From NCBI GenBank assembly GCA_964599235.1, contig CAZRDX010000052.1, forward strand, positions 186,001 to 250,000: a DNA stretch of 64,000 nucleotides. Direction: 5' to 3'. Of this stretch, positions 17,638 through 26,964 are shown in pieces (within the stretch, counting starts at the first letter, position 1; each line of letters starts with the position of its first letter). This DNA comes from DRPN01 sp964599235 (GTDB lineage Bacteria; Bacteroidota; Bacteroidia; Bacteroidales; VadinHA17). A program made the translations under genes and the position numbers. Under the pieces are notes generated by a model. That model saw only the letters and a program-made list of their open reading frames with translations. It did not search any database and was not told the DNA's origin.

Positions 17638-18105
17638 ATGGCACAAAAAGCGGAAAAGAGACGGATCGAGATACGCAACAAGAAGGCGTCGTACCTGTAC
17701 GAGTTCGTCGAGACCTTCATTGCCGGCATCCAGCTTACGGGTACCGAGATCAAGTCGATCCGTCAGGGCAAAGCCAATCTCACCGATGCCTACTGCTATT
17801 TCCGCAACCATGAGCTGTATGTCAAGAACATGCACATTGCCGAGTATGATTACGGCACCTACAACAACCACGATCCGGTGCGCGACCGGAAATTGCTGCT
17901 CAAAAGACAGGAGCTGGACCGTCTGGAGAAGAAGGTAAACGAGCGGGGGCTGACGATCATCGCCGTGCGGCTCTTCATCAACGAAAGGGGTCTGGCCAAG
18001 CTGGAGATCGCCCTGGCACGGGGGAAGAAGAAGTTCGACCGCCGTGAGGACATCCGCCAGCGGGATGCCCGGCGCGACATGGAAAGGATGCGGAAGAAAT
18101 TCTGA
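17638..18105 (+). CDS. smpB: SsrA-binding protein SmpB
   Basis: The 155-residue protein shows the SmpB core: NKKASYLYEFVETFIAGIQLTGTEIKSIR, ELYVKNMHIAEYDYG and the basic C-terminal tail with KKKFDRREDIRQRDARRD. SmpB binds tmRNA and delivers it to stalled ribosomes. The start at 17638 (MAQKAEKR) is preferred over an upstream in-frame codon that lies inside the promoter element. The tmRNA gene itself is not in this window. Confidence 0.97.
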   Translation: MAQKAEKRRIEIRNKKASYLYEFVETFIAGIQLTGTEIKSIRQGKANLTDAYCYFRNHELYVKNMHIAEYDYGTYNNHDPVRDRKLLLKRQELDRLEKKVNERGLTIIAVRLFINERGLAKLEIALARGKKKFDRREDIRQRDARRDMERMRKKF

Positions 18106-19428
18106 TCACTGGGAGAAGTAGAAGTTGATCAGGTCGTAGATGTCCTGCATCGAGAGCAGGGTTTTATAGTCGAAGTAATCCTCGATCATTTTCAGCAGTT
18201 CATCGAACGAGATCTCGCCGTCGTGGTTGGTGTCGGCCTGGCGGAACCGCAGGGGGATGGTAGTGCTGCGGCGCAGCGGCGGTCTTTCTCCTTTGCCTCC
18301 CAGGTAGTATCCCATCTCATTGGCGGGGGCGGCCTGTTCATGCAGCAGCACCACGAGCGCCGTATCGCTCCAGGTGCGGCCCGAGTCGTCCACCATGGTC
18401 CCCGGCGGTGTTCCGGGCTCCAGGTCGAGATAGTCGGGCACCCCGTCGCCGTCGCTGTCGAGGGGACAGCCCAGCGAATCGACCTGCACCCCGGCAGGTG
18501 TGCCGGGACACTCATCCCACATGTCCAGCACCCAGTCCTGGTCCTCGTCGGCCGAGAGGATCTCGTCCGGCGGCACGATCTCAGCCATCAGTGAACGTTC
18601 CGTGCGGTACTCGGGATCGGAGAAAAGGTCCAGATGCAGTGAAAAGAAAGAGTAGGTGAAGAAGTCGGTATGACGGTCCACCGGCACGCCGGTGCTGTGT
18701 TCATCGACGTTGTCGATCATGTCGGTGGTGGTGAGGTGGAGGGCGGTGCCCACCCGCACCGAGACACGCCGGGCCAGGAAAGCCTCGAAACCGAACTCCA
18801 GCGGTATGCCGAAACCATATTCCGGATAATCACCCCGCCCGTACAGGTCGAGGCTCCGCAGATCGGTCTCATACACATAATCGCGGTTGGTGATACGGCC
18901 CGAAGCGTCCCGGATGGTGCCGTCGTCGGCATATTGATAAGGCCGGCCCGCAGCATCGAGCAGGTCGCCCTTGCTGTTGAAATGGAACGTCTCCACCCCC
19001 ACACTGAGGTAAGGGGAGACCGCCGTCGGATGACGATAGAGATGAGCAAAGGCATATTTCACCGACACCCCCAAGACACTCAGATCCGTCCGGAAATTAA
19101 GATGCTGTCCCGGCAGGTCGAGACGGCCGTCCAGGCCACCCATCATGAAATGGAAATCCATCACATAGAAATGTTTCTTGTCGAGGAAGGTGGAGACGGT
19201 AAGACGCAGGCCCGGATCGTTGGTGAAAGGCTGCCATCGGCCGGGACGCACATCCCCCAGGAAGGAGAAAGCACCACCTCCGATGCCCACCACCGGCTTG
19301 TAAACGGGGTTCTCCACCCTGATCTGGCGTACCAGCAGGCTGTCATAGAGATCCCTCTGGGCGGTGAGCGGTACCGCCATCAACAACAGCAAGAAAGAGA
19401 GGCAAAGATATGGAATGCCTCTGCGCAT
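18106..19428 (-). CDS. Outer-membrane beta-barrel protein with calcium-binding C-terminus
   Basis: The 440-residue protein, read from the ATG at 19428, has a signal peptide ending at LTAQ and a beta-rich region (about 45-310) with alternating aromatic strands, as in an outer-membrane barrel. It then has a thrombospondin type 3-like motif (DSDGDGVPDYLDLEPG near 355) and a canonical EF-hand loop, DTNHDGEISFDE, near residue 410. Both motifs are known to bind Ca2+. I do not recognise the full-length family. The next minus-strand gene upstream ends 10 bases away and encodes a SPOR-like envelope protein, suggesting an operon. Confidence 0.7.
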   Translation of the reverse strand: MRRGIPYLCLSFLLLLMAVPLTAQRDLYDSLLVRQIRVENPVYKPVVGIGGGAFSFLGDVRPGRWQPFTNDPGLRLTVSTFLDKKHFYVMDFHFMMGGLDGRLDLPGQHLNFRTDLSVLGVSVKYAFAHLYRHPTAVSPYLSVGVETFHFNSKGDLLDAAGRPYQYADDGTIRDASGRITNRDYVYETDLRSLDLYGRGDYPEYGFGIPLEFGFEAFLARRVSVRVGTALHLTTTDMIDNVDEHSTGVPVDRHTDFFTYSFFSLHLDLFSDPEYRTERSLMAEIVPPDEILSADEDQDWVLDMWDECPGTPAGVQVDSLGCPLDSDGDGVPDYLDLEPGTPPGTMVDDSGRTWSDTALVVLLHEQAAPANEMGYYLGGKGERPPLRRSTTIPLRFRQADTNHDGEISFDELLKMIEDYFDYKTLLSMQDIYDLINFYFSQ

Positions 19429-19438
19429 GGGTTTCTCC

Positions 19439-20857
19439 TTACTTGAACCACTTCTGGCCCGTCCTGTCGAGGGCTTCCCGCACGGAGATACGCCGGTCGC
19501 CATCATAGGCGGTCACAAAAGCATTGTCAAAGTCGGTCGTAGCCTTCAGGGTGTCGATGAAGGCCCGTGCTTCCCGGTAAGAGGTGAAACGGCCCGTGGT
19601 GTATTTGTACAGCCCATCCGAATATTCCTTATAGATCCGTCCCGGCACATGGTGCTCCCGGAAATAGGTTTCCGTTTCCACGGGGCGGGTCGTGGCCAGT
19701 ATCTGCACACGGAAATAGATACCTTCACTCTTTTCGGGGGGCTGTTCGATGATCTCGGTAGGCTGGCCGGGTCTGTTCTCCGAGGTATGGGTGGTGGCGG
19801 CGGTGGCAGGTGCCGCGGGCGGCGTAGGCGCCACGCTTGCGGCCGCCGGCCTGTCGGGTGCGGCAGATGGCTCCGGTGCGGCGGGTGGCGTCGGCGCGGC
19901 AGCAGCCTCGGCAACAGCCGGCGTGGCGGAGGCCATCAGCGCATAGAGCGTGGCGGCCCCGGCGGCGGCAGGCACCTCTTTCTCCAGCGGACGTACCTCC
20001 GTACGCTGCGCCTCATCCCCGGCCATGTACGAGAAAGAACCGCTCACCTGAGGCACGGCCGTCACCGGCGTGCCCTCCAGAGGCACCAGCTTGTAACTCA
20101 CCTCGAACACTTTCTCTTCGGGGAACTTCATCCAGATATATTTCACCAGGCCCTGGCGGTAGGAGAAGATCGCACCGTGGCCGTTGATGTTCTCCGGCAG
20201 GTAGCCTTCGGGGACGATCTCCTCGAGACGACCGAGACGCTTGAGCGTATCCCGGTAGACGATGAGTCGGATGATCCAGGCGTCGCTGGCGGGGTCTTTC
20301 ACGGGCTTGCCGCGTACCACCATGGGACGGTCGGGTGCCTGTCCGCCGCCGCCTGCCACCGCCTCTCCCTCTTCACCTGCAGCTTCTCCCGCAGCCGCAG
20401 TGGCGGTCGTCACAGCGGTGGCCTCTGTCCCCGACGGAGGAAGCAGCTCCACCTCTTTCACCGGCAATTCCATCTCCTCACGTTCCTGGTCCAGGATGTA
20501 CGAAAAGGAACCTGTGATCTCGAACACCCCCCGCAGCCGCGGATCGGTCATCAGATCGTACTTCAGGGTCACGACCGAATCGGAAGGAACCTTCAGCCAG
20601 ATGAAGTTGAGCTCGCCATTCTTCACCGTCAGGTCGGAGTTGGAAGTCTCCACCGGCTTTGCCTCGAAGCCCCCCGGCAGATGCTGACGGAAACGGGCAA
20701 AATCGCTGTAATCGCCTTTGTGGATGGTCACCGTGACAGGGATCTTCTCCCCTGCCACCGCCTTTTCCGGCATCGTGACATCTACGGTCACCTTCTGCGC
20801 CGCAAGAGGCAGCAACACCATCCCAAGGCCCAACAACAAAAGAGGGAACTTTTTCAT
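19439..20857 (-). CDS. Exported protein with duplicated beta domain and SPOR-like C-terminus
   Basis: The 472-residue protein starts with a signal peptide ending LAAQ. It holds two related domains: residues about 22-140 (with NFIWLKVPSDSV and ITGSFSYILDQ) and 190-300 (with KYIWMKFPEEKV and VSGSFSYMAGD). An Ala/Pro-rich linker of about 80 residues follows. The C-terminal module starts at FRVQILATTRP and ends with FVTAYDGDRRISV, matching the SPOR-like modules of the gene at 3757. The protein probably spans periplasmic space and may touch peptidoglycan. The function of the duplicated domain is unknown to me. Confidence 0.65.
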   Translation of the reverse strand: MKKFPLLLLGLGMVLLPLAAQKVTVDVTMPEKAVAGEKIPVTVTIHKGDYSDFARFRQHLPGGFEAKPVETSNSDLTVKNGELNFIWLKVPSDSVVTLKYDLMTDPRLRGVFEITGSFSYILDQEREEMELPVKEVELLPPSGTEATAVTTATAAAGEAAGEEGEAVAGGGGQAPDRPMVVRGKPVKDPASDAWIIRLIVYRDTLKRLGRLEEIVPEGYLPENINGHGAIFSYRQGLVKYIWMKFPEEKVFEVSYKLVPLEGTPVTAVPQVSGSFSYMAGDEAQRTEVRPLEKEVPAAAGAATLYALMASATPAVAEAAAAPTPPAAPEPSAAPDRPAAASVAPTPPAAPATAATTHTSENRPGQPTEIIEQPPEKSEGIYFRVQILATTRPVETETYFREHHVPGRIYKEYSDGLYKYTTGRFTSYREARAFIDTLKATTDFDNAFVTAYDGDRRISVREALDRTGQKWFK

Positions 20858-20868
20858 GACCGGATATG

Positions 20869-21579
20869 TTAAAAGTTGGGTTTGAGCAGATATTTTGAAT
20901 AGAAACGATCGATCAGACCTACCGCCTCTTCGGCTGTGTCAACAATGTCGAACAGTTCCAGATCCTTCTCACTGATGTTGTGCTCCTTGCCCAGCATCAC
21001 CTCCTTGATCCAGTCGACCAGCCCGTCCCAGTAGTCGTGACCTACCAGGATGATGGGGAATTTGGCGATCTTGCCGGTCTGGATCAGGGTGATGGCCTCG
21101 AACAGCTCGTCGAAGGTGCCGAACCCCCCGGGTAATACGATGAACCCTTGTGCATATTTCATGAACATCACCTTCCGCACGAAGAAATGATCGAAGGTGA
21201 TGAGTTTGTCCGGATCGACGAACATGTTGGCTTCCTGTTCGAAGGGCAGGGCAATGTTGATCCCTACCGACTTGCCATGACCTTTCTTGGCCCCCATGTT
21301 GGCCGCTTCCATGATCCCCGGTCCTCCACCGGTGATCACCCCGTAACCTTTCTGCACCAACCTGTAGGCGATGTCCTCTGCGAGCTTGAAATACTTGTTG
21401 TCAGGTGTGGTACGCGCCGAACCGAAAATGGAGACACACGGCCCGATGCGGCTCAGCTTCTCGAAACCCTCCACGAACTCCGACACGATCTTGAAGATCT
21501 GCCACGAATCCGATACCTTGATCTCCTGCCACGACTTGTGGGCGAAAGCTTTTTTGATCTTTTCTTCACTGCTCGACAT
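20869..21579 (-). CDS. LOG-family (TIGR00730) Rossmann-fold protein
   Basis: The 236-residue protein, read from the ATG at 21579, carries the family motif PGGFGTFDE and the upstream GVITGGGPGIMEAAN, which form the nucleotide-binding and catalytic site. LOG-family enzymes hydrolyse nucleoside 5-monophosphates, releasing base and ribose phosphate, and are often mis-annotated as lysine decarboxylases. It stands just upstream of the SPOR-like gene on the same strand. Its true substrate is unknown. Confidence 0.88.
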   Translation of the reverse strand: MSSSEEKIKKAFAHKSWQEIKVSDSWQIFKIVSEFVEGFEKLSRIGPCVSIFGSARTTPDNKYFKLAEDIAYRLVQKGYGVITGGGPGIMEAANMGAKKGHGKSVGINIALPFEQEANMFVDPDKLITFDHFFVRKVMFMKYAQGFIVLPGGFGTFDELFEAITLIQTGKIAKFPIILVGHDYWDGLVDWIKEVMLGKEHNISEKDLELFDIVDTAEEAVGLIDRFYSKYLLKPNF

Positions 21580-21763
21580 ATCAAAACATTTGTTCCGGTA
21601 TGGTATTGAACCTCTAAATAACAAAAAATCCTTAAAAGTTCCCTCATCAAACCTGCGGGAAGATAGGGAATAAGCCCTTTTTGGATATTTTTCGGGTGTC
21701 CGGCATGTTCCGGACAGTTTTTCCCCCCTTTGTCAGGCAGGTCACGGTCCGGCATCAGGGTGT

Positions 21764-24637
21764 TCATTCATCCATTCCCAGCTCGCGGCGCAGATAGTGT
21801 GCTGTATGGCCCACTCCACGTTGGGCCACCTCCTCGGGGGTGCCCGTGGCGATGATCTCGCCTCCGGCCTCTCCCCCTTCGGGGCCCAGGTCGATGATAT
21901 GATCGGCTCTTTTGATCACGTCGAGGTTGTGTTCGATGACGATGACCGTATTGCCTTTCTCCACGAGGGAATCCAGGACATCGAGCAGCATCTGCACGTC
22001 GGCGAAATGAAGGCCTGTGGTGGGTTCGTCGAGGATGTAGAGGGTACGGCCGGTGTCGCGGCGGGCCAGCTCGGCCGCCAGTTTAACACGCTGCGACTCA
22101 CCTCCCGAGAGGGTCGTCGAAGGCTGACCCAGATAGACATATCCCAGCCCCACCTGCTGCAGCGTGCGCAACTTGCCGTGGATGGAAGGGATGTTGGTAA
22201 AGAACTCCGTCGCCTCGTTGATGGTCATGTTGAGCACGTCGCTGATGTCGCGTCCCTTGTATTTCACGCGCAGGGTCTCGCGGTTGTAACGTTTTCCGCC
22301 ACATACGTCGCAACGTACATAGACATCGGGCAGGAAGTTCATCTCGATGGTCTTCACGCCGGCACCCTGACAGGCCTCACACCGTCCTCCGCGCACGTTG
22401 AAGGAGAAGCGGCCGGGTTTGTATCCCCGCACCCGTGCTTCAGGGGTCCGGGCAAAGAGGTCGCGTATCTCCGAGAAGATACCGGTATAGGTGGCGGGGT
22501 TGGAGCGGGGGTTCCTTCCCAGTGGCGACTGGTCGACCTCGATGATCTTATCGATGTGCTCGGCACCTTCGAGCGAGCGGTAGGGCAGCGGCTCCTTCAT
22601 CGAGCGGTGCAGCAGACGGCTGAGAGCCGGCTGCAGGGTCATGTTGATGAGCGACGACTTGCCTGACCCCGAGACCCCTGTGACGCACACCATCGTTCCC
22701 AGCGGGATCTCGAGGTCGACGCCCTTGAGGTTGTTGCCCGTGGCGCCGGTGAGGCGCAGGATCCTGCCATTGCCGGGGCGTCGCCGTGAGGGTACGGCGA
22801 TACTTTTCTCGCCGCGAAGGTAGAGGCCTGTCAGGGTGCCGGCGGCAGCCACCTCACGGGGCGTGCCCTGCGCCACCACCTCGCCGCCGCGACGCCCCGC
22901 CCCTGGCCCCATGTCGATCACATGGTCGGCCGCCAGGATCATCTCCCGGTCATGCTCCACCACGATCACCGTGTTCCCTGCGTCGCGCAGACGCTTCAGC
23001 GAGGCGATCAGCCGCTCGTTGTCACGCTGGTGCAGACCGATACTGGGCTCGTCGAGGATGTAGAGGACGTTCACCAGACGTGTGCCGATCTGCGTAGCCA
23101 GCCGGATGCGCTGGCTCTCCCCGCCCGACAGACTGCGCGCACTGCGGTTGAGCGAAAGATAATCGATCCCTACATCCAACAAAAAACGCAGCCGCGTGCT
23201 GATCTCTTTCAACACCTCGCCGGCAATGGTCATCTCACGCTGCGTGAGATGCCGGGGCAGCTCCTCCACCCAGCGATGGAGCGCAGCGATGTCCATCGAG
23301 GCCAGCTCGGCAATGTTCCTGCCCGCAATGCGGAAATGGAGCGACTCTTTTTTCAGACGGGCACCCCCACACTCAGAACAGGTGACATAGCGGATGAAGT
23401 TCTTCGTGCGACTGCGTCCCCGTCGCCGCTCTTCGTCGCCGTTGTTGCCCAGCACCAAGCTGACGATGCCGTCGAAGCTGAGGAAATAGTTGGTGGATAT
23501 GCCGAGGCTGGTATTCACCAGACGGAACGACTCCTCCGAACCGTAAAGGATCACATCCAGGGCTTCCTTCGGGATCTCCCGCACGGGGGTGTCCAGCGTG
23601 AAACCGTATTTCTGGGCTATGGCCTCCAGCTGCCAGAAGATCATGGAGCTGCGGTAGGGCCCCAGCGGCTCGATGGCCCCCTTGCGGATGCTTTTGTCGC
23701 GGTCGGGGATGATCTTGTCGATGTCCACCTCAGGCACCACACCCAGGCCGTTGCAGACAGGACAGGCCCCGCGGGGCGAGTTGAAGGAAAAAGTATGCGG
23801 GGCAGGGTCGTCATAAGCGATGCCGGTGGCGGGACACATCAGCTTGCGGCTGAAATAACGTACCTCCTCCTTTTCCGGATCCCAGACCATCATCACCCCG
23901 TCGCCGTATTTCATGGCGGTGGCCACCGACCGTGCCAGACGGCGGTCGTCGCGCGCACGCAGCTCCAGCCGGTCGACCACCAGCTCGATGTGGTGGGTCT
24001 TGTAACGGTCGACCTTCATGCCGGGGGTCATCTCCATGATCTCGCCGTCGACCCGCACATGGAGGAAGCCTTTGCGCATCATCTGCTGGAAGAGCTCGCG
24101 GTAGTGTCCTTTGCGGCCTCTGACCAGCGGCGCCAGCAAAACGATCTCCCGTCCCCGGTAGGTGTCATGCAGGAGGGCCATCACCTGCTCATCGGTATAG
24201 CGTACCATCGGCTCACCCGTCTCGTAGGAGTAAGCCACGCCAATGCGGGCATACAGCAGGCGGAGGAAATCATAGATCTCGGTGATCGTCCCCACCGTGG
24301 AACGCGGGTTGCGAACGGTGGTCTTCTGCTCGATGGCAATCACGGGCGAAAGGCCGGTGATCTGATCCACCTCGGGCCGTTCCATCTGCCCCACATAATG
24401 GCGGGCATAGGCCGAGAAGGTCTCCAGGTAGCGACGCTGCCCCTCGGCATGGATGGTGTCAAAAGCGAGCGACGACTTGCCCGAACCGCTCAGACCGGTG
24501 ATCACCACCAGCTTGTCGCGCGGGATCGCCACATCGATGTTCCTGAGATTGTGCACACGGGCCCCGTACACCCGGATCATTCCCTCCTGCCGGGCCTCCC
24601 CACTTCGTTCCTTCCATGCTGTCCGCTCCTGCACCAT
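21764..24637 (-). CDS. uvrA: Excinuclease ABC subunit A
   Basis: The 957-residue protein contains two ABC ATPase modules with Walker A motifs GLSGSGKSS and GVSGSGKSS, two ABC signatures (LSGGESQR, twice), and zinc-binding clusters CPVCNGLG...CSECGG and CEACQGAG...CDVCGGKRY. UvrA finds bulky DNA lesions and loads UvrB. The frame extends to a TTG at 24649, but a predicted promoter there makes the ATG at 24637 a better start. The ATG at 24580 (MIRVYGARVHNL) would also give a normal UvrA. No uvrB is in the window. Confidence 0.97.
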   Translation of the reverse strand: MVQERTAWKERSGEARQEGMIRVYGARVHNLRNIDVAIPRDKLVVITGLSGSGKSSLAFDTIHAEGQRRYLETFSAYARHYVGQMERPEVDQITGLSPVIAIEQKTTVRNPRSTVGTITEIYDFLRLLYARIGVAYSYETGEPMVRYTDEQVMALLHDTYRGREIVLLAPLVRGRKGHYRELFQQMMRKGFLHVRVDGEIMEMTPGMKVDRYKTHHIELVVDRLELRARDDRRLARSVATAMKYGDGVMMVWDPEKEEVRYFSRKLMCPATGIAYDDPAPHTFSFNSPRGACPVCNGLGVVPEVDIDKIIPDRDKSIRKGAIEPLGPYRSSMIFWQLEAIAQKYGFTLDTPVREIPKEALDVILYGSEESFRLVNTSLGISTNYFLSFDGIVSLVLGNNGDEERRRGRSRTKNFIRYVTCSECGGARLKKESLHFRIAGRNIAELASMDIAALHRWVEELPRHLTQREMTIAGEVLKEISTRLRFLLDVGIDYLSLNRSARSLSGGESQRIRLATQIGTRLVNVLYILDEPSIGLHQRDNERLIASLKRLRDAGNTVIVVEHDREMILAADHVIDMGPGAGRRGGEVVAQGTPREVAAAGTLTGLYLRGEKSIAVPSRRRPGNGRILRLTGATGNNLKGVDLEIPLGTMVCVTGVSGSGKSSLINMTLQPALSRLLHRSMKEPLPYRSLEGAEHIDKIIEVDQSPLGRNPRSNPATYTGIFSEIRDLFARTPEARVRGYKPGRFSFNVRGGRCEACQGAGVKTIEMNFLPDVYVRCDVCGGKRYNRETLRVKYKGRDISDVLNMTINEATEFFTNIPSIHGKLRTLQQVGLGYVYLGQPSTTLSGGESQRVKLAAELARRDTGRTLYILDEPTTGLHFADVQMLLDVLDSLVEKGNTVIVIEHNLDVIKRADHIIDLGPEGGEAGGEIIATGTPEEVAQRGVGHTAHYLRRELGMDE

Positions 24638-24654
24638 ATCGCTGAACAAAACCG

Positions 24655-24662
24655 CAAAATTA
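24655..24662 (-). promoter_or_regulatory. Putative -7 promoter element of uvrA
   Basis: On the minus strand this reads TAATTTTG, an exact TAnnTTTG match, 18 bases upstream of the ATG at 24637. I see no clear TTTG element upstream and no LexA-like box. Confidence 0.4.
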
Positions 24663-24751
24663 CGAAATCAGAAGGAGGAAAAAAAGGAAAGGACCTCCTC
24701 CCTGAGGCGGTCAGGGAGCAGGAGAGAAGGAAGAACGAACGGGAAAGTCTC

Positions 24752-26152
24752 TCAGAAATAGATGCTCATGCCACTATATACCCCAAAGAGAAAAGGATGG
24801 GCTTCGATGCCGCCGTTGTTGCTGACGGGGTTGATGTAATAGCGCATCACCGGCTCCATACGGAAGAGCAAGTCATTGCCCAGACGATAGGAGAACCCCA
24901 CCCCCACGATGCTGTTGATGTTGCTGCGGCGCAGGCCGTCGAGATGGCCGAGGATGGCATGTTGGCCGTCGGCAGTGACGACGGAAGCCCGGCTGTCGAA
25001 AAGCAGGCTGGCACCCATACCCCCCATCAGATTGACACCGAAAGCCCGGTCGATCACACGATAATGCAGTACCAGCGGCACCTCCACGAACTGATAATCG
25101 AACTGCAGCTCGGCATCCACCGGCTCATAAAGACCCTGTCCCAGGTAGGTGAGAATATAGCCGGTCTGGTCGTTGCCGGCAGGATCACGACGGTTGGCAA
25201 TGAAAAGCGCCTCCACGCTGTACCCCGGCACCCCGCCCGAGTTGTAGAGATAGTTGTTCCCCTTGCTCTCCAGGAGGGCCAGGTTGCCGCTCTTGATCTG
25301 CCGGAAAGCCACCATATCGGTGGATACCTGCCCTGTACGGTAATAGCTGATACCCGTCTCCACCGAGAGTCTTTTCTTGCGTTTCACAAAAAAGGAGAAA
25401 CTGCCTCCGTAGGACAGCATCCCCTTTTCCTGTTCATTGAGGAAGCGGGTATATTCGGTTTTCACAGGCAGGTTACGGTAGGAGAAGAGCGGACCTGCCG
25501 TGGCGCCGATGCCCCAAGAGAAAAGAGGCTTCTCTTCTACCTTCTCCTCAGCAGGGACAAGTGTGACGGAAGACACGGCCCGGTTATCGGGGCCCAGCCT
25601 GCCTGCATAGGCAAGGCCTTCCTGCGAAGAAACCGGAGGAACACGGAGGCCGGGACCGGGAACATCCAACGGGGAGAAGCTGCGACGTGCCAGCGGAGAG
25701 ATCCTCTCCTCCGGTGCAGGAGCAACCGTCGTCCGCTCCCGCTGAGCCGTCATCTTCGTCCCATCTCCATCTGTTTTCCCTGCCTGCAGGGACGATGCTC
25801 CGGTATTTTTCGCCTGCCCCGCCGCCACAGGAGTAGTTTCATGTTCCTGCGCCAGGGAACCGGCCGGCTCCTCTGCCTGTGAGACGGATGTTTCATCAGA
25901 AAAAACCGGCCGGCCGGCCAGATCCCCTCCGGAAGGTTTGTTCAGGTAGATCAGCCACAAAGAACCGGTAAGGACCAAAAGCAGTAGGGTTGCAGCCACC
26001 AGCCTGAAAAGGGTAAGAGGTCGTACCTTCTTCCTCCCGGAAACGGCAGACTCGACCGCTTTCCAGACTTCGGCCGGCGGGGTAACATTAAGATCACTTA
26101 ATCTTGCCCTGAAAACCTCGTCCACATGCCTGTGTCTATCGTCCCTTTCCAT
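24752..26152 (-). CDS. Membrane-anchored protein with cytoplasmic anti-sigma-like N-terminus and beta-barrel C-terminus
   Basis: The 466-residue protein starts with about 45 cytoplasmic residues (VDEVFRARLSDLNVTPPAEVW), then a single membrane span (about 50-70), a low-complexity linker (75-180), and a beta-rich C-terminal 270 residues resembling an outer-membrane barrel (PorT-like). The gene overlaps the ECF sigma gene by 17 bases, and its N-terminus resembles that of the protein downstream of the second sigma gene at 55285. I infer that the N-terminus binds the sigma factor and the C-terminal domain senses or builds the envelope. The usual zinc anti-sigma motif (HxxxCxxC) is absent. Confidence 0.65.
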   Translation of the reverse strand: MERDDRHRHVDEVFRARLSDLNVTPPAEVWKAVESAVSGRKKVRPLTLFRLVAATLLLLVLTGSLWLIYLNKPSGGDLAGRPVFSDETSVSQAEEPAGSLAQEHETTPVAAGQAKNTGASSLQAGKTDGDGTKMTAQRERTTVAPAPEERISPLARRSFSPLDVPGPGLRVPPVSSQEGLAYAGRLGPDNRAVSSVTLVPAEEKVEEKPLFSWGIGATAGPLFSYRNLPVKTEYTRFLNEQEKGMLSYGGSFSFFVKRKKRLSVETGISYYRTGQVSTDMVAFRQIKSGNLALLESKGNNYLYNSGGVPGYSVEALFIANRRDPAGNDQTGYILTYLGQGLYEPVDAELQFDYQFVEVPLVLHYRVIDRAFGVNLMGGMGASLLFDSRASVVTADGQHAILGHLDGLRRSNINSIVGVGFSYRLGNDLLFRMEPVMRYYINPVSNNGGIEAHPFLFGVYSGMSIYF

Positions 26153-26705
26153 GTTCTGACCGACCAACCGGTTTATCCTGTTGTTTCAGTTTCTCCTGCA
26201 AGATGGCACGGGCCCTTGACAGGTTCGATTTGGAGGTACCTTCGGAGATATGGAGCATTTTGCTGATCTCCTTGTGGGAATAGCCTTCGATGGCATAAAG
26301 GTTGAACACCATCCGGTATTGAGGGGAGAGCTCACGGATCATGGCCAGCAGGTCCTGTGCCGAGAGGCCTGCCTCCACATCATCGCGGCCCGGAGGGTCC
26401 TGGAAATCGACCTCTTCGATCGAGGCGGTGAGATGATCCTCTCGGCGCAGCCGCTCCAGCGCAGTATTGACCATGATACGACGCACCCACCCTTCAAAAG
26501 AACCTTCGAAACGGAAACGCCCGAGGTTCTGGAACATCTTGATAAACCCCTCCTGAAGGATATCCTTCGCCTCTGCCTCATCATGGGCATACCGCAGACA
26601 CAGCGCATACATCCGCCCGGCCAGGGCATCGTAAAGCGCTTTCTGGGCAGCCCGCTCCCCCTCCAGGCTCTTGCGGATGATATCTCGGAGATCCGGTTCC
26701 AACAC
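26136..26705 (-). CDS. ECF-family RNA polymerase sigma factor
   Basis: The 189-residue protein has sigma-70 region 2 (EAKDILQEGFIKMFQNLGRF, residues about 45-65) and region 4 (YRMVFNLYAIEGYSHKEISKMLHISEGTSKSNLSRAR), with a helix-turn-helix typical of Bacteroidota ECF sigma factors. A stop codon sits four codons upstream, so translation must start at the GTG at 26705 or the adjacent TTG. It overlaps the downstream anchored beta-barrel gene. It is divergent from the serpin gene, whose promoter lies in the shared 260-base gap. Confidence 0.93.
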   Translation of the reverse strand: MLEPDLRDIIRKSLEGERAAQKALYDALAGRMYALCLRYAHDEAEAKDILQEGFIKMFQNLGRFRFEGSFEGWVRRIMVNTALERLRREDHLTASIEEVDFQDPPGRDDVEAGLSAQDLLAMIRELSPQYRMVFNLYAIEGYSHKEISKMLHISEGTSKSNLSRARAILQEKLKQQDKPVGRSEHGKGR

Positions 26706-26964
26706 TTTTCCGTATCAATCGCGCAAATTGCAAAAATTATACGAAAAAGCCGACCCGGAAGGTACAGCTCCATCAACCTGACAAAGAACCTGACCGAACA
26801 AATGATGAAAACAAAAGGCCATAGGTTGCGTGAGAAGGCTATTTTTATGTTCATCACTGAAAATACTCCACTTCATTTACCGGCGACCGGATATGGCACA
26901 TTATTTGATACCTTTTCTTAGATTAACGGACTTCAGCAGGATTTTTCACCCAAAATCAGGAAAA

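Noticed and set aside
22922..25882. Plus-strand frame of 986 codons across uvrA and the anchored barrel gene
   Set aside because: It spans two confident minus-strand genes and has low-complexity His/Gln content; a codon-bias shadow.
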